This document shows positions 39,067-46,825 of a stretch of 46,947 nucleotides of DNA, in pieces. Position 1 is the stretch's first letter. Every line of letters starts with the position of its first letter. The translations under genes were made by a program, and so were the position numbers. Where the stretch lies: the NCBI RefSeq assembly GCF_003012705.1, contig NZ_PXYL01000027.1, positions 1 through 46,947 on the forward strand, written 5' to 3'. The notes beneath the pieces are model-generated. The model saw only the letters and a program-made list of their open reading frames with translations, was not told where the DNA came from and made no database searches. Source of the stretch: Pseudaminobacter soli (ex Li et al. 2025) (lineage in GTDB: Bacteria; Pseudomonadota; Alphaproteobacteria; Rhizobiales; Rhizobiaceae).

Positions 39067-39139
39067 GGGTGGCAACTGTGCCTGCGGAAGGACCATTACG
39101 CCACGCTGCTCATGCCTCTCTCAACGACAGCATCTCTAG

Positions 39140-39156
39140 TTTAGAATTGATCTAAA
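39140..39156. promoter_or_regulatory. Irr-type iron control element (ICE box) ahead of ftrABCD
   Basis: TTTAGAATTGATCTAAA matches the rhizobial ICE consensus TTTAGAA-N3-TTCTAAA with one mismatch, and extends to a 21-base dyad, AGTTTAGA-N5-TCTAAACT (39138-39158). It lies 125 bases before the ftrA start. Irr binds such sites in Rhizobiales under low iron, repressing or activating genes. Confidence 0.7.
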
Positions 39157-39280
39157 CTACTGTTTTTACTTGACTCATCGCCGGCAAACGAGGAAAAGCT
39201 GGATAAACATGACCGTTTGAGGCAGGTATTGAAATGCCTCGAACGCGAAAAGTTGATCCACTCCAACTGAGAGCATGCCA

Positions 39281-39829
39281 ATGAGAATCTCGATCAACAG
39301 GGCCGCGCTCGTCCTCCCTGCCCTCCTGCTTGGTTCCGGTATTGCTCTGGCCAAGGAAACTCCGGTGGGCAAGCCTCAGACGGTCTCCGGCATGGAAGTC
39401 GCTGCTGTCTATCTCCAGCCGATCGAGATGGAGCCGGAAGGCATGATGCGGGACGCCAAGGATTCGGACGTCCATATGGAAGCCGACATCAAGGCTACCA
39501 AGGACAACACCAACGGCTTCGCCGAGGGCGACTGGATACCTTACCTCGTGGTCTCCTACGAGCTGACCCATCTCGACAACGGCCAGACGCAGAAGGGCGA
39601 CTTCATGGCCATGGTCGCCAACGACGGACCGCACTACGGCGACAACGTCAAGCTCGACGGCCCCGGCAAGTACAAGCTCAAGCTGACGATTTCGCCGCCT
39701 TCGGCCAATCCGCATGCGCATTTCGGCCGCCATGTCGACAAGGAGACGGGCGTTGGCGAATGGTTCCAGCCGTTCTCCGTCGATTATGATTTTGTCTATG
39801 CCGGAACCGGCAAGAAGGGTGCTTATTGA
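39281..39829 (+). CDS. ftrA: Periplasmic iron-binding protein FtrA (P19 family)
   Basis: The protein (182 residues) has a Sec signal peptide ending in GSGIALA and then the P19/FtrA domain: GMEVAAVYLQPIEMEPEGMM, VHMEADIKATKDN and NPHAHFGRHVDKETGV supply the Met, His and Glu residues that bind copper and iron in this family. It captures ferrous iron in the periplasm for the FTR1 permease. Two ATG codons are possible, 39275 and 39281; GAGAG at 39269-39273 is well spaced only for the second. It is first in ftrABCD, downstream of an ICE box. Brucella FtrABCD has the same order. Confidence 0.92.
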   Translation: MRISINRAALVLPALLLGSGIALAKETPVGKPQTVSGMEVAAVYLQPIEMEPEGMMRDAKDSDVHMEADIKATKDNTNGFAEGDWIPYLVVSYELTHLDNGQTQKGDFMAMVANDGPHYGDNVKLDGPGKYKLKLTISPPSANPHAHFGRHVDKETGVGEWFQPFSVDYDFVYAGTGKKGAY

Positions 39830-39833
39830 TCCG

Positions 39834-40178
39834 ATGACCTTGCGCGGACAGTTGACTGCGATCTTGTCAGGATTTGTCCTGGGATCCGTATCCCTGTCCG
39901 CTGCTCTGGCGGACGAACCGACCTTTCGCATCGAGTTCAAGGACGGAGCGATCAACCCGCTCCGTCTTGAGGTGCCGGCCAAGACGCGCTTTCGGCTCGA
40001 ATTGGTCAATCTTGGCGACACCCCGGCCGAATTCGAGAGCCTTGAGCTCCGGAAGGAAAAAGTCCTCGCACCGCAGTCCGACAGCGTAATGGTGATCCGC
40101 ACGCTGGATCCTGGTGAGTACTCGTTTTTCGACGATTTCCATCCAGGCACTGCGCCTGCAGTTCTCGTCGCGAGATAA
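39834..40178 (+). CDS. ftrB: Periplasmic cupredoxin-like protein FtrB
   Basis: The 114-residue protein has a signal peptide (ILSGFVLGSVSLSAALA) and one small beta-sandwich domain of cupredoxin type, with PTFRIEFKDGAINPLRLEVPA split here as IEFKDGAINPLRLEVPA and a C-terminal EYSFFDDFHPG motif with a possible copper His. It is thought to oxidise Fe(II) for transport as the partner of the FTR1 permease. The ATG at 39834 lies four bases after the ftrA stop codon; a GTG at 39820 inside ftrA is also possible. The metal ligands are fewer than in classical cupredoxins, so the copper role is uncertain. Confidence 0.82.
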   Translation: MTLRGQLTAILSGFVLGSVSLSAALADEPTFRIEFKDGAINPLRLEVPAKTRFRLELVNLGDTPAEFESLELRKEKVLAPQSDSVMVIRTLDPGEYSFFDDFHPGTAPAVLVAR

Positions 40179-40183
40179 CGGCG

Positions 40184-41020
40184 ATGTCCACGCAAGACTT
40201 CAACATCCTGTTCGTGATCTGGCGAGAGTGCATTGAAGCGCTGCTCGTCATCGGCATTTTGAATGCCTGGTTGGCGCATCGTCCGCCGGCCGAACGCCGG
40301 GTTGGGCGCATGTGGCTTTGGTCGGGCGTTGGCGTTGGCTTGATCGGCGCCGTGGCGCTCGCCGCAACGCTTCTGTTCATCGGCGATACGTTGAGCGACG
40401 AGGCGCAGGAATACTTCCAGACGGCGATCGTGCTTATCGCCGCAGGCTTGATCGTCCAGATGGTGTTCTGGATGCGCCGGCATGGCCGCACCTTGAAATC
40501 CGAGCTGCACGCCTCGCTCGATCACGCCGCCAACAGGTCAAACTGGGTCAGCGTGTTCGTGCTTGCGGCAATCGCCGTCCTGCGTGAGGGCAGTGAAGCG
40601 GCTGTTTTCCTCTACGGAACCATGGCCAGCGTCTCCGGCTCGAATTTTGCGGCCGCAATCGCCGCGGGCCTGGGCCTTGTCGCGGCATTCGCCACCTATT
40701 GGCTGCTTCAGGTGGGCAGCCGGGTTCTGTCATGGCGGACATTCTTCCGCGTCACAGAGGTGATGCTGCTGTTCCTGGCCGCTTCGCTGCTGATGTCCGG
40801 GGTTGGCCACCTCATCTCCCTTGACGTACTGCCTACGCTGTCGCCGCGCCTGTGGGATACGTCGTGGCTGCTGCCGGACAACGGCATGCTTGGCGGCCTC
40901 GTCTCGGGATTAACCGGCTATCGTGCCCAGCCGGTTCTGATGGAACTGCTTGTATACGCTGCGTATTGGACTTTCGTGTTATGGATTCTGTATCGGCCCC
41001 GGGCGCTTCGACCGGCATGA
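40184..41020 (+). CDS. ftrC: FTR1-family iron permease FtrC
   Basis: The 278-residue inner-membrane protein has seven helices and the two Glu motifs of FTR1 permeases: RECIE in IWRECIEALLVIG near the N-terminus and REGSE in VLREGSEAAVFLYG at about residue 129. It carries iron coupled to periplasmic Fe(II) oxidation by FtrB. It starts five bases after ftrB and overlaps ftrD by four bases (ATGA). Confidence 0.94.
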   Translation: MSTQDFNILFVIWRECIEALLVIGILNAWLAHRPPAERRVGRMWLWSGVGVGLIGAVALAATLLFIGDTLSDEAQEYFQTAIVLIAAGLIVQMVFWMRRHGRTLKSELHASLDHAANRSNWVSVFVLAAIAVLREGSEAAVFLYGTMASVSGSNFAAAIAAGLGLVAAFATYWLLQVGSRVLSWRTFFRVTEVMLLFLAASLLMSGVGHLISLDVLPTLSPRLWDTSWLLPDNGMLGGLVSGLTGYRAQPVLMELLVYAAYWTFVLWILYRPRALRPA

Positions 41021-42417
41021 CCGTCCGTAGGGGCGCCGGAAGAGCGCGGGTACTGACGATGCGCGCGGGCGAGTGGCTCCGCGATCATCAGCGCGCCATC
41101 CGCCGGCTGCAGTGGGGCATCATCGGGGCCTATGTGGCCCTGCTCGTGATTCCCGCGCTGGCGCCGATGCCTACCCGGCTGTCGCATATTTGGTCCGACG
41201 TCGTCCTGTTCGCCCAGTTTGTGTTCTGGGGGATCTGGTGGCCTTTCGTGCTGGTCAGCATGGTGCTGGTCGGCCGGTCCTGGTGCGGCCTGTTCTGCCC
41301 GGAAGGAGCGCTTGCCGAAGCGGCCAGCCGCCACGGGCTGGGGCGCGCGATACCTCACTGGATCAAGTGGAAGGGTTGGCCTTTCGTCGCCTTCGCCTGC
41401 ACCACGATCTATGGGCAGATGGTCAGCGTCTATCAATATCCGATGCCGGTGATCATCGTTCTTGGCGGCTCCACCTTCGCCGCCATCGTTGTGGGTTTCC
41501 TGTACGGACGCGACAAGCGTGTCTGGTGCCGTTATCTCTGCCCGGTCAACGGCGTCTTCGGCCTGCTTTCAAAGCTTGCGCCCCTGCACTACCGCGTGGA
41601 CAAGGAAGCGTGGAACGATTGGCGCCGCGAGCCCGGCGCGCCGGCTCCCCACATCAATTGCGCCCCGCTGGTGCCCATTCGCACGATGCGCGGCGGCTCG
41701 GCCTGCCACATGTGCGGGCGCTGCGCGGATTTCAAGCAGGCAGTCGCGCTTGAACCCAGATCGCCGTCGCATGAGATCGTCAATGTGGCCGGCGACGAGC
41801 CCAAGCCATGGGAAAGCGTTCTCATCATCTTCGGCCTGATGGGCATTGCGGCAGGCGCCTTCCAGTGGGCGTCCAGCCCGCTTTACGTGACGGTCAAGCA
41901 GATGATCGCCGAATGGCTGGTCGAGCATGGCGGCACGATGCTGCTCGAGCCCCGGCTTCCCTGGTGGATCCTGACCAACTATCCCGACCAGAACGACATG
42001 ATGACGCCCCTGGATGGCGGCCTCATGATCGTCTACGTGCTCGTCACCGCCTTCGTGACGACGATTGCGGTGGGCGGAGCGCTCGCCTTGGCGGTACGCG
42101 CTCTTGGCTCGTTTCAGGCGCGCCGCTTCCATCACCTGGCGCAGTGCCTGATCCCGATGGCCGGTTGCGGCGTCTTTCTCGGCCTCTCGATGACGACCGT
42201 TACCCTGCTGCGCTCCGAGGGCCTGTCGCTCGACTTCGTCGACTTGCTGCGCATGGGTCTGCTGGCCGGTGCTGCCTTGTGGTGCGTCTGGCTGATGTGG
42301 TCGGTGATCGGCCGCTACACGGCATCGACGTGGCGCCGGATTGCGGCAACCGTCGCCGGGTCCGCCGCAGTCCTGTTCGGCACCGTCAACTGGATCGTGC
42401 TGTTCTGGGTCTGGTAA
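41017..42417 (+). CDS. ftrD: Membrane 4Fe-4S ferredoxin-like protein FtrD
   Basis: The 466-residue membrane protein has about nine helices and polyferredoxin motifs: SWCGLFCPEGAL, VWCRYLCPVNGVFG and ACHMCGRCADF, giving cysteines for iron-sulfur clusters of the NapH/CcoG type. In the FtrABCD model it accepts electrons released when Fe(II) is oxidised and passes them into the membrane. Its ATG overlaps the ftrC stop codon; the longer open frame from 40852 lies inside ftrC. It ends the operon, convergent with the MntP/YtaF-like gene. Confidence 0.92.
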   Translation: MTVRRGAGRARVLTMRAGEWLRDHQRAIRRLQWGIIGAYVALLVIPALAPMPTRLSHIWSDVVLFAQFVFWGIWWPFVLVSMVLVGRSWCGLFCPEGALAEAASRHGLGRAIPHWIKWKGWPFVAFACTTIYGQMVSVYQYPMPVIIVLGGSTFAAIVVGFLYGRDKRVWCRYLCPVNGVFGLLSKLAPLHYRVDKEAWNDWRREPGAPAPHINCAPLVPIRTMRGGSACHMCGRCADFKQAVALEPRSPSHEIVNVAGDEPKPWESVLIIFGLMGIAAGAFQWASSPLYVTVKQMIAEWLVEHGGTMLLEPRLPWWILTNYPDQNDMMTPLDGGLMIVYVLVTAFVTTIAVGGALALAVRALGSFQARRFHHLAQCLIPMAGCGVFLGLSMTTVTLLRSEGLSLDFVDLLRMGLLAGAALWCVWLMWSVIGRYTASTWRRIAATVAGSAAVLFGTVNWIVLFWVW

Positions 42418-42449
42418 GCCCGGAACGGCTTACGGCCGCTAGGCCGGGC
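42418..42449. terminator. Hairpin filling the gap between convergent ftrD and MntP-like genes
   Basis: GCCCGG directly after the ftrD stop codon pairs with CCGGGC directly before the stop codon of the convergent gene, with a second short stem (CGGC/GCCG) inside. It could serve as a two-way terminator, although no T tract is present. Confidence 0.35.
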
Positions 42450-43058
42450 CTACCAGATCTGGCCGATGGCGAGACCGACGAGGATCATGCCGCTGATGAG
42501 CGTGCCGAAGCGGCCGAGATCGAACCGGCCAATGCTGATATGCGTCGCTCGCAGACCGAGCGCCACGCCAAGAGAGATCGTGACCAGGCTGCCGATCGAG
42601 GCAGAAAGAGCGATTGCAAAGGACGGCATGTGAAGCAGCCCGGCACCGACGGCGTTGGCGAGGGCATTGGCAGACAGCGCCACGCCGAGAACCAGCGCTT
42701 CGACAAAACCAATTCGCCCGTTCTCGACTGCAAGCACTCGGGAGAACCAACCCGCAATGCCACGCGACTTGGCTGACCCTGCCGCCGATTTTTCGCGCGG
42801 CAGAACCAGCAGCAGGATCCGAACGCCGATCAGGAACAGCAACACCGCGCCGACGATATCGGGCAGATCGCCGGGAAGGACCGCGCCGATCCACTCGCCA
42901 AACAGGATGCCCGCCTCGCTGAGCACGAAGCAGATCACTGCGATGATGAGATTGGCGCCCAACCCTATCCGGATACCACGCACGCCGTAGGACAGGCCGA
43001 CGGCGAGGTTGTCGATGCTTGAGGCGATTGCCAGTCCGGTGATGAAGAGCCAGTCCAT
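42450..43058 (-). CDS. MntP/YtaF family membrane protein (candidate metal exporter)
   Basis: The 202-residue protein has six helices and two copies of the MntP/YtaF motif: LAIASSIDNLAVGLSYG at the start, with the conserved Asp, and LVLGVALSANALANAVGAG in the second half, where the Asp is replaced by Asn. MntP exports Mn(II) in E. coli; YtaF-type members have unknown roles. The loss of the second acidic residue makes Mn export uncertain. The gene follows a 334-base region with a hairpin and T tract on the minus strand, so it may be controlled in its leader. Confidence 0.85.
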   Translation of the reverse strand: MDWLFITGLAIASSIDNLAVGLSYGVRGIRIGLGANLIIAVICFVLSEAGILFGEWIGAVLPGDLPDIVGAVLLFLIGVRILLLVLPREKSAAGSAKSRGIAGWFSRVLAVENGRIGFVEALVLGVALSANALANAVGAGLLHMPSFAIALSASIGSLVTISLGVALGLRATHISIGRFDLGRFGTLISGMILVGLAIGQIW

Positions 43059-43103
43059 TTTATCTCAAGGCGTTTGCGGGCTCGGCCGAAGCGGCAAGCA
43101 CTC

Positions 43104-43144
43104 AAAAAAACTCCGATCATCTACATTGACAGTGAAGTACGGAG
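43104..43144 (-). terminator. Possible leader terminator of the MntP/YtaF-like gene
   Basis: On the minus strand CTCCG and CGGAG pair across a 24-base loop and are followed at once by TTTTTTT. The five-base stem is short and the loop long, so it is weak on its own. Its place in the 5' leader, not after a gene, suggests attenuation. Confidence 0.35.
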
Positions 43145-43225
43145 AAGGTGTTTTTTGGGCGCCCCAATCCCGTCTGGTGAAATTAACGGCCTCACCTACA
43201 GGGGTAATGTAGACGCCTGAAAGCT

Positions 43226-43244
43226 CTTATAGGAATACCATAAG
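43226..43244. promoter_or_regulatory. Imperfect 19-base dyad upstream of the SIS gene
   Basis: CTTAT-N9-ATAAG with further matches towards the centre (seven of nine pairs) lies about 150 bases before the SIS-domain start and 168 bases before the MntP-like start. The binding protein is unknown. Confidence 0.35.
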
Positions 43245-43392
43245 AACTGCGTGCGCCTTCGAGCAGGCAGCAAGATCCTGCCATACAAACGGAAATCCGC
43301 TTTACAGTCCCGGTCCAAGTCGTACACATCGTGATAATTCCGGATCGTCGCCTCATGATCCGGCGACCCGCTTGTCTCAGTCGGAAGATCAC

Positions 43393-44130
43393 ATGTCCAA
43401 AACCCCGACCGCCGCTGCCTATCTGACCGAGCTCGCCGCCCGCATGGGAAGGCTCATCGAAGAGAATTCCGATTCGATCGCCGCCGCCGCAGACGCGGTA
43501 GAACGTACAGCCAAGGCCGACGGCCTGGTCTACATATTCGGCACAGGCCATAGCCACAACATGGCGGAGGAAGCACACTACCGTGCCGGCGGGCTGGCTC
43601 TGACAGTCCCGATCCTGTCCACCCCGCTGATGGTGCATGAAGGCGCTGTGGCCAGCACCGCGTTTGAGCGCATGCCCGGCGTGATCGTTCCGGTGTTCGA
43701 GCACTATCCGATGGGCCCGAACGACGTGCTGATCATCGTCTCCAACAGCGGCGTCAACACCGCCACCGTCGAGGGCGCGCAGCTCGGCAAGGCGCGCGGC
43801 GCCACCGTTATCGCCATCACCTCGGTGGAATATTCGAAGCAGGCCGCTCGCGGTCGGACGCGACTTGCGGAAGTCGCCGACATCGTGCTCGACAACGGTG
43901 CGCCTCCCGGCGACGCGATCATGAACGTGCCCGGCAGCGAGCTTCGCGTCGGGCCGATCTCGACCTCCATCGGCGCGGCACTGATGAACGCCGTCTTTGC
44001 CGAGGTGGCGGTGCGGCTGCAATCGTCCGGCACCGACGCCCCTATCTATCTCAGCGCCAATATGCCGGGCGCCAAGGAGGTCAACGACGCGCTGATCGCC
44101 CGCTATCGCCCGCGCAACCGGCATCTTTGA
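43393..44130 (+). CDS. SIS-domain sugar isomerase-like protein (UPF0309 type)
   Basis: The 245-residue soluble protein is a single SIS (phosphosugar-binding) domain. The phosphate-binding parts read YIFGTGHSHNMAEEAHYRAGG and IIVSNSGVNTATVEGA, given here within the limit as FGTGHSHNMAEEAHYRAGG. The domain closes with ISTSIGAALMNAVFAE. Members of this group are annotated as sugar isomerases or phosphosugar-binding proteins and often stand beside sugar ABC genes, which are absent here. The ATG at 43393 follows GGAAGA; a TTG at 43372 is less likely. The substrate is unknown. Confidence 0.88.
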   Translation: MSKTPTAAAYLTELAARMGRLIEENSDSIAAAADAVERTAKADGLVYIFGTGHSHNMAEEAHYRAGGLALTVPILSTPLMVHEGAVASTAFERMPGVIVPVFEHYPMGPNDVLIIVSNSGVNTATVEGAQLGKARGATVIAITSVEYSKQAARGRTRLAEVADIVLDNGAPPGDAIMNVPGSELRVGPISTSIGAALMNAVFAEVAVRLQSSGTDAPIYLSANMPGAKEVNDALIARYRPRNRHL

Positions 44131-44275
44131 TCGCTGCCGCATCGAAGGGCAGCTCGGACTCGACTAGCGCACTTCAGCGCCAACATAGCCATTCATGGCT
44201 GAAGCTGCCGTTGAGCTAAGCCGCTCCAGCTGATACCCATTTGCCAGGCGATGCGCTCAGGCGTGGAGAGAAAGC

Positions 44276-45313
44276 GTGGCAGCCGGTGGCCGCTCGATAA
44301 GCCCATTGTCGACGAGCATTCTCGTCATCGGGCTTCTCTATTTTGCCCAGTCGATATTCGTGCCCCTCTCCTTCTCTCTTTTCATCATAGCGCTGGTCTG
44401 GCCGCTCCAAGCGGCCCTGAAGCGGCGCATGCCGCAACTTTTGGCGCTTCTGATCACGCTGACCGTAACCATCGTGGTGATCGTCGCCGTCGGCTCCTCG
44501 GTCATCTGGGGCTTCGGCAAGCTCGGTCATTGGCTCATCGTCAACGCCTCACGCTTCCAGGCCATCTATGCGGACTGGACGAGCTGGCTCGACGAGCGTG
44601 GCGTCGCGGTCGCCGGCCCACTGGCCAACCATTTCGACGTGTCCTGGCTCATCCGGTTCACGCAAGGGGTGGCCGGGCAACTGAACGGCTTTGCGGGCTT
44701 TGCCATCCTGGTGTTCATCTTCGTCATGCTCGGCCTGCTCGAAGTAGACGACTTCAACGCAAGGCTCCGCTCGCCTGCCGCACAGCCCTATGGCGAGAAA
44801 ATTTTGCTGGCCAATCGCGAGATCGGCACCAAGCTTCGACGCTTCATGGTGGTGCGCAGCCTGGCGAGCGTCCTGACCGGCCTGGTTGTCTGGGGCTTCG
44901 CCCTCGTCGCCGGGCTCGAACTGGCCGCTGCCTGGGGAACCATTGCCTTTGCGCTCAACTACATCCCCTTCGTGGGCCCCTTCATAGCCACGATCTTTCC
45001 GACGCTCTTTGCCATCGCCCAGTTCGGTTCGTGGCAGATGGCCCTAGCCATTTTCATCAGCCTCAATCTTATCCAGTTCATCATCGGCAGTTATCTCGAA
45101 CCGCTGCTGACCGGAGCGTCGCTGGCGATCTCGCCCTTTGCCGTCATTTTCGCGGTGTTCTTCTGGAGCTTCATGTGGGGCATTTCGGGCGCGTTCATCG
45201 GCGTCCCGATATTGATCGTCTTCATGGTCTACTGCGCTCAAATCCCATCGAGCCACTGGATCTCCGTGCTTCTGTCGGCCGATACCTCCCAATTCAAGAA
45301 AGCCGAAAGCTGA
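44276..45313 (+). CDS. AI-2E family transporter (PF01594, TqsA/PerM-like)
   Basis: The 345-residue membrane protein has eight helices in the family's layout: a first pair (STSILVIGLLYFAQSIFVPL), a hydrophilic part with amphipathic segments at about 95-140, then VFIFVMLGLLE and the C-terminal bundle with ALNYIPFVGPFIATIFPTL and GASLAISPFAVIFAVFFWS. E. coli TqsA exports autoinducer-2; other members move ions, so the substrate is open. The start is a GTG at 44276 with GGAG seven bases upstream. Nothing nearby points to quorum sensing. Confidence 0.9.
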   Translation: MAAGGRSISPLSTSILVIGLLYFAQSIFVPLSFSLFIIALVWPLQAALKRRMPQLLALLITLTVTIVVIVAVGSSVIWGFGKLGHWLIVNASRFQAIYADWTSWLDERGVAVAGPLANHFDVSWLIRFTQGVAGQLNGFAGFAILVFIFVMLGLLEVDDFNARLRSPAAQPYGEKILLANREIGTKLRRFMVVRSLASVLTGLVVWGFALVAGLELAAAWGTIAFALNYIPFVGPFIATIFPTLFAIAQFGSWQMALAIFISLNLIQFIIGSYLEPLLTGASLAISPFAVIFAVFFWSFMWGISGAFIGVPILIVFMVYCAQIPSSHWISVLLSADTSQFKKAES

Positions 45314-45438
45314 CCCGCAATGGTGGCCGTTCCCCTGAGGTCACAGCTTGCTGAAAATCGACTGAAAACGGAAAAACGTGCCTTGCGACAGATGCATCGG
45401 CGGGGATAACTCACGCGCCGCATATCGAGCTGTCGCAG

Positions 45439-46647
45439 ATGCCTGACTTCCTGAGTTCATTGAAAAGGCTGCTTCCAGCCCTGCCACAGATCGGCAATGC
45501 CGAGCGGCTGCGCATTGTCTGCGGGGCGCTCATCGGCATCTTCGTCACCGGGCTGCTCACCAAGATAGCTGCTGGCTCCACCACAGCCTCGCCGCTGCTG
45601 ATCGCGCCCATGGGCGCATCGGCCGTGTTGCTCTTTGCGGTTCCGTCGAGCCCGCTGGCCCAGCCCTGGTCCATCATCGGAGGCAACATGGTAGCCGCCT
45701 TCATCGGCATCACCTGCGCCTTGTGGATCGACGATCTGCTCATCGCCGCCGCCCTCGCCGTCTCGCTGTCGATCGGCGCGATGCTGTTGCTGCGCTGCCT
45801 GCATCCACCGAGCGGCGCGGTGGCATTGACGGCGGTTCTCGGCGGGCCGGCAGTTCACGCGGCCGGTTATGGTTTTGCGCTCTGGCCAGTTGGCATCAAC
45901 TCGCTGCTCATGCTGACGGCCGCGCTTGTCTTCAACAACCTTACCGGCCGGCGCTACCCGCATCTGGCTCCGCTGCCGGCCGCCAACCCGCATGGCACCG
46001 CCGACCCGGTGCCGACACAGCGCATCGGCTTCACGGCCGCCGATCTCGAAGCCGTATTAAGGCGTCATGGTGAAGTCATCGACGTGGCCGCCGACGATCT
46101 CGACGCGCTGCTGCACGAAGCCGAGATGCAGGCCTATCACCGCCGCTTCGGCGAGATCCGCTGCGCCGACATCATGTCGCGTGATGTTGCGACCGTCGCA
46201 CCGCAGGCCCCGCTGCGCGACGCATGGGCGCTGCTTTGCGAGCATCGCATCAAGGCGCTTCCTGTCGTTGCCGAGGACCATAGCGTCGTCGGCATCGTTA
46301 CCCAGACCGACTTCATGGAAAGCGCCTCTTGGGGACCGCATGGCGAGTTGCATTTTGGGTGGGGACGCCGTCTGCGTCATGCCATCCGGCCGCGGAAGGG
46401 TCTCAAGCAGACGGTGCGCGAAATCATGAGCACACCGGTTCGCTCGGCTGATCCGGACACTCCGATCGCCCGGCTGGTTCCGATGATGGCTGACGCCGGC
46501 CTGCACCACCTTCCCGTTGTCGACGCCGCCGGCAAGCTGGTCGGCATCGTCACCCAGTCGGACCTGATCGCCGCGCTCTATCACGGCAGCCTCTCGGAAA
46601 AGGATCTGACGGACGAACCTCCGCTGTTGCGCGCCGCAGCAAGCTGA
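45439..46647 (+). CDS. HPP-family membrane protein with two C-terminal CBS domains
   Basis: The 402-residue protein has a four-helix HPP domain at about residues 25-170, with ASPLLIAPMGASAVLLFAVP and the name-giving LHPPSGAVALTAVLGG, then a linker and tandem CBS domains (ADIMSRDVATVAPQAPL, about 245; REIMSTPVRSADPDTPI, about 328). Cyanobacterial HPP proteins have been linked to nitrite transport; CBS pairs usually sense adenosyl nucleotides. The fusion suggests a channel or carrier gated by energy charge. The ribosome site before ATG 45439 is weak. Confidence 0.88.
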   Translation: MPDFLSSLKRLLPALPQIGNAERLRIVCGALIGIFVTGLLTKIAAGSTTASPLLIAPMGASAVLLFAVPSSPLAQPWSIIGGNMVAAFIGITCALWIDDLLIAAALAVSLSIGAMLLLRCLHPPSGAVALTAVLGGPAVHAAGYGFALWPVGINSLLMLTAALVFNNLTGRRYPHLAPLPAANPHGTADPVPTQRIGFTAADLEAVLRRHGEVIDVAADDLDALLHEAEMQAYHRRFGEIRCADIMSRDVATVAPQAPLRDAWALLCEHRIKALPVVAEDHSVVGIVTQTDFMESASWGPHGELHFGWGRRLRHAIRPRKGLKQTVREIMSTPVRSADPDTPIARLVPMMADAGLHHLPVVDAAGKLVGIVTQSDLIAALYHGSLSEKDLTDEPPLLRAAAS

Positions 46648-46692
46648 GCTTTATTCCGAAAATTCTTGATATGAAATTTTCTTTCATTCCAG

Positions 46693-46721
46693 TTGACGCC
46701 TGTGTCGCATGATGGCTTACT
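46693..46721 (+). promoter_or_regulatory. fhs: Candidate promoter of fhs
   Basis: TTGACG and CTTACT are separated by 17 bases, about 105 bases before the fhs start. The -35 is close to the alphaproteobacterial CTTGAC consensus; the -10 is weak. Confidence 0.3.
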
Positions 46722-46825
46722 GGCCGCGGCTGGACACTTCGCAAGGTCATGCAGTTCTTGAGGCAGTCAGTCGATTGCCCTCTGCCGCGTTGTGCCGATA
46801 ACTGGTTCACTTCGAGGGGAGACCA

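Larger units (their letters stand above)
43059..43392. other. Intergenic regulatory region between divergent MntP/YtaF-like and SIS genes
   Basis: No gene was recognised. On the minus strand the CTCCG/CGGAG stem (43111-43144) is followed by seven T (43104-43110), 45 bases before the MntP-like start, like a leader terminator. CTACA-N7-TGTAG (43195-43211) and a 19-base dyad (43226-43244) lie further upstream. None matches a riboswitch that I can name; the yybP-ykoY manganese motif was looked for and not seen. Confidence 0.5.

Noticed and set aside
43059-43392. yybP-ykoY manganese riboswitch upstream of the MntP/YtaF-like gene
   Set aside because: The conserved loop sequences of that riboswitch were not found on the minus strand; only an unassigned stem and T tract remain.
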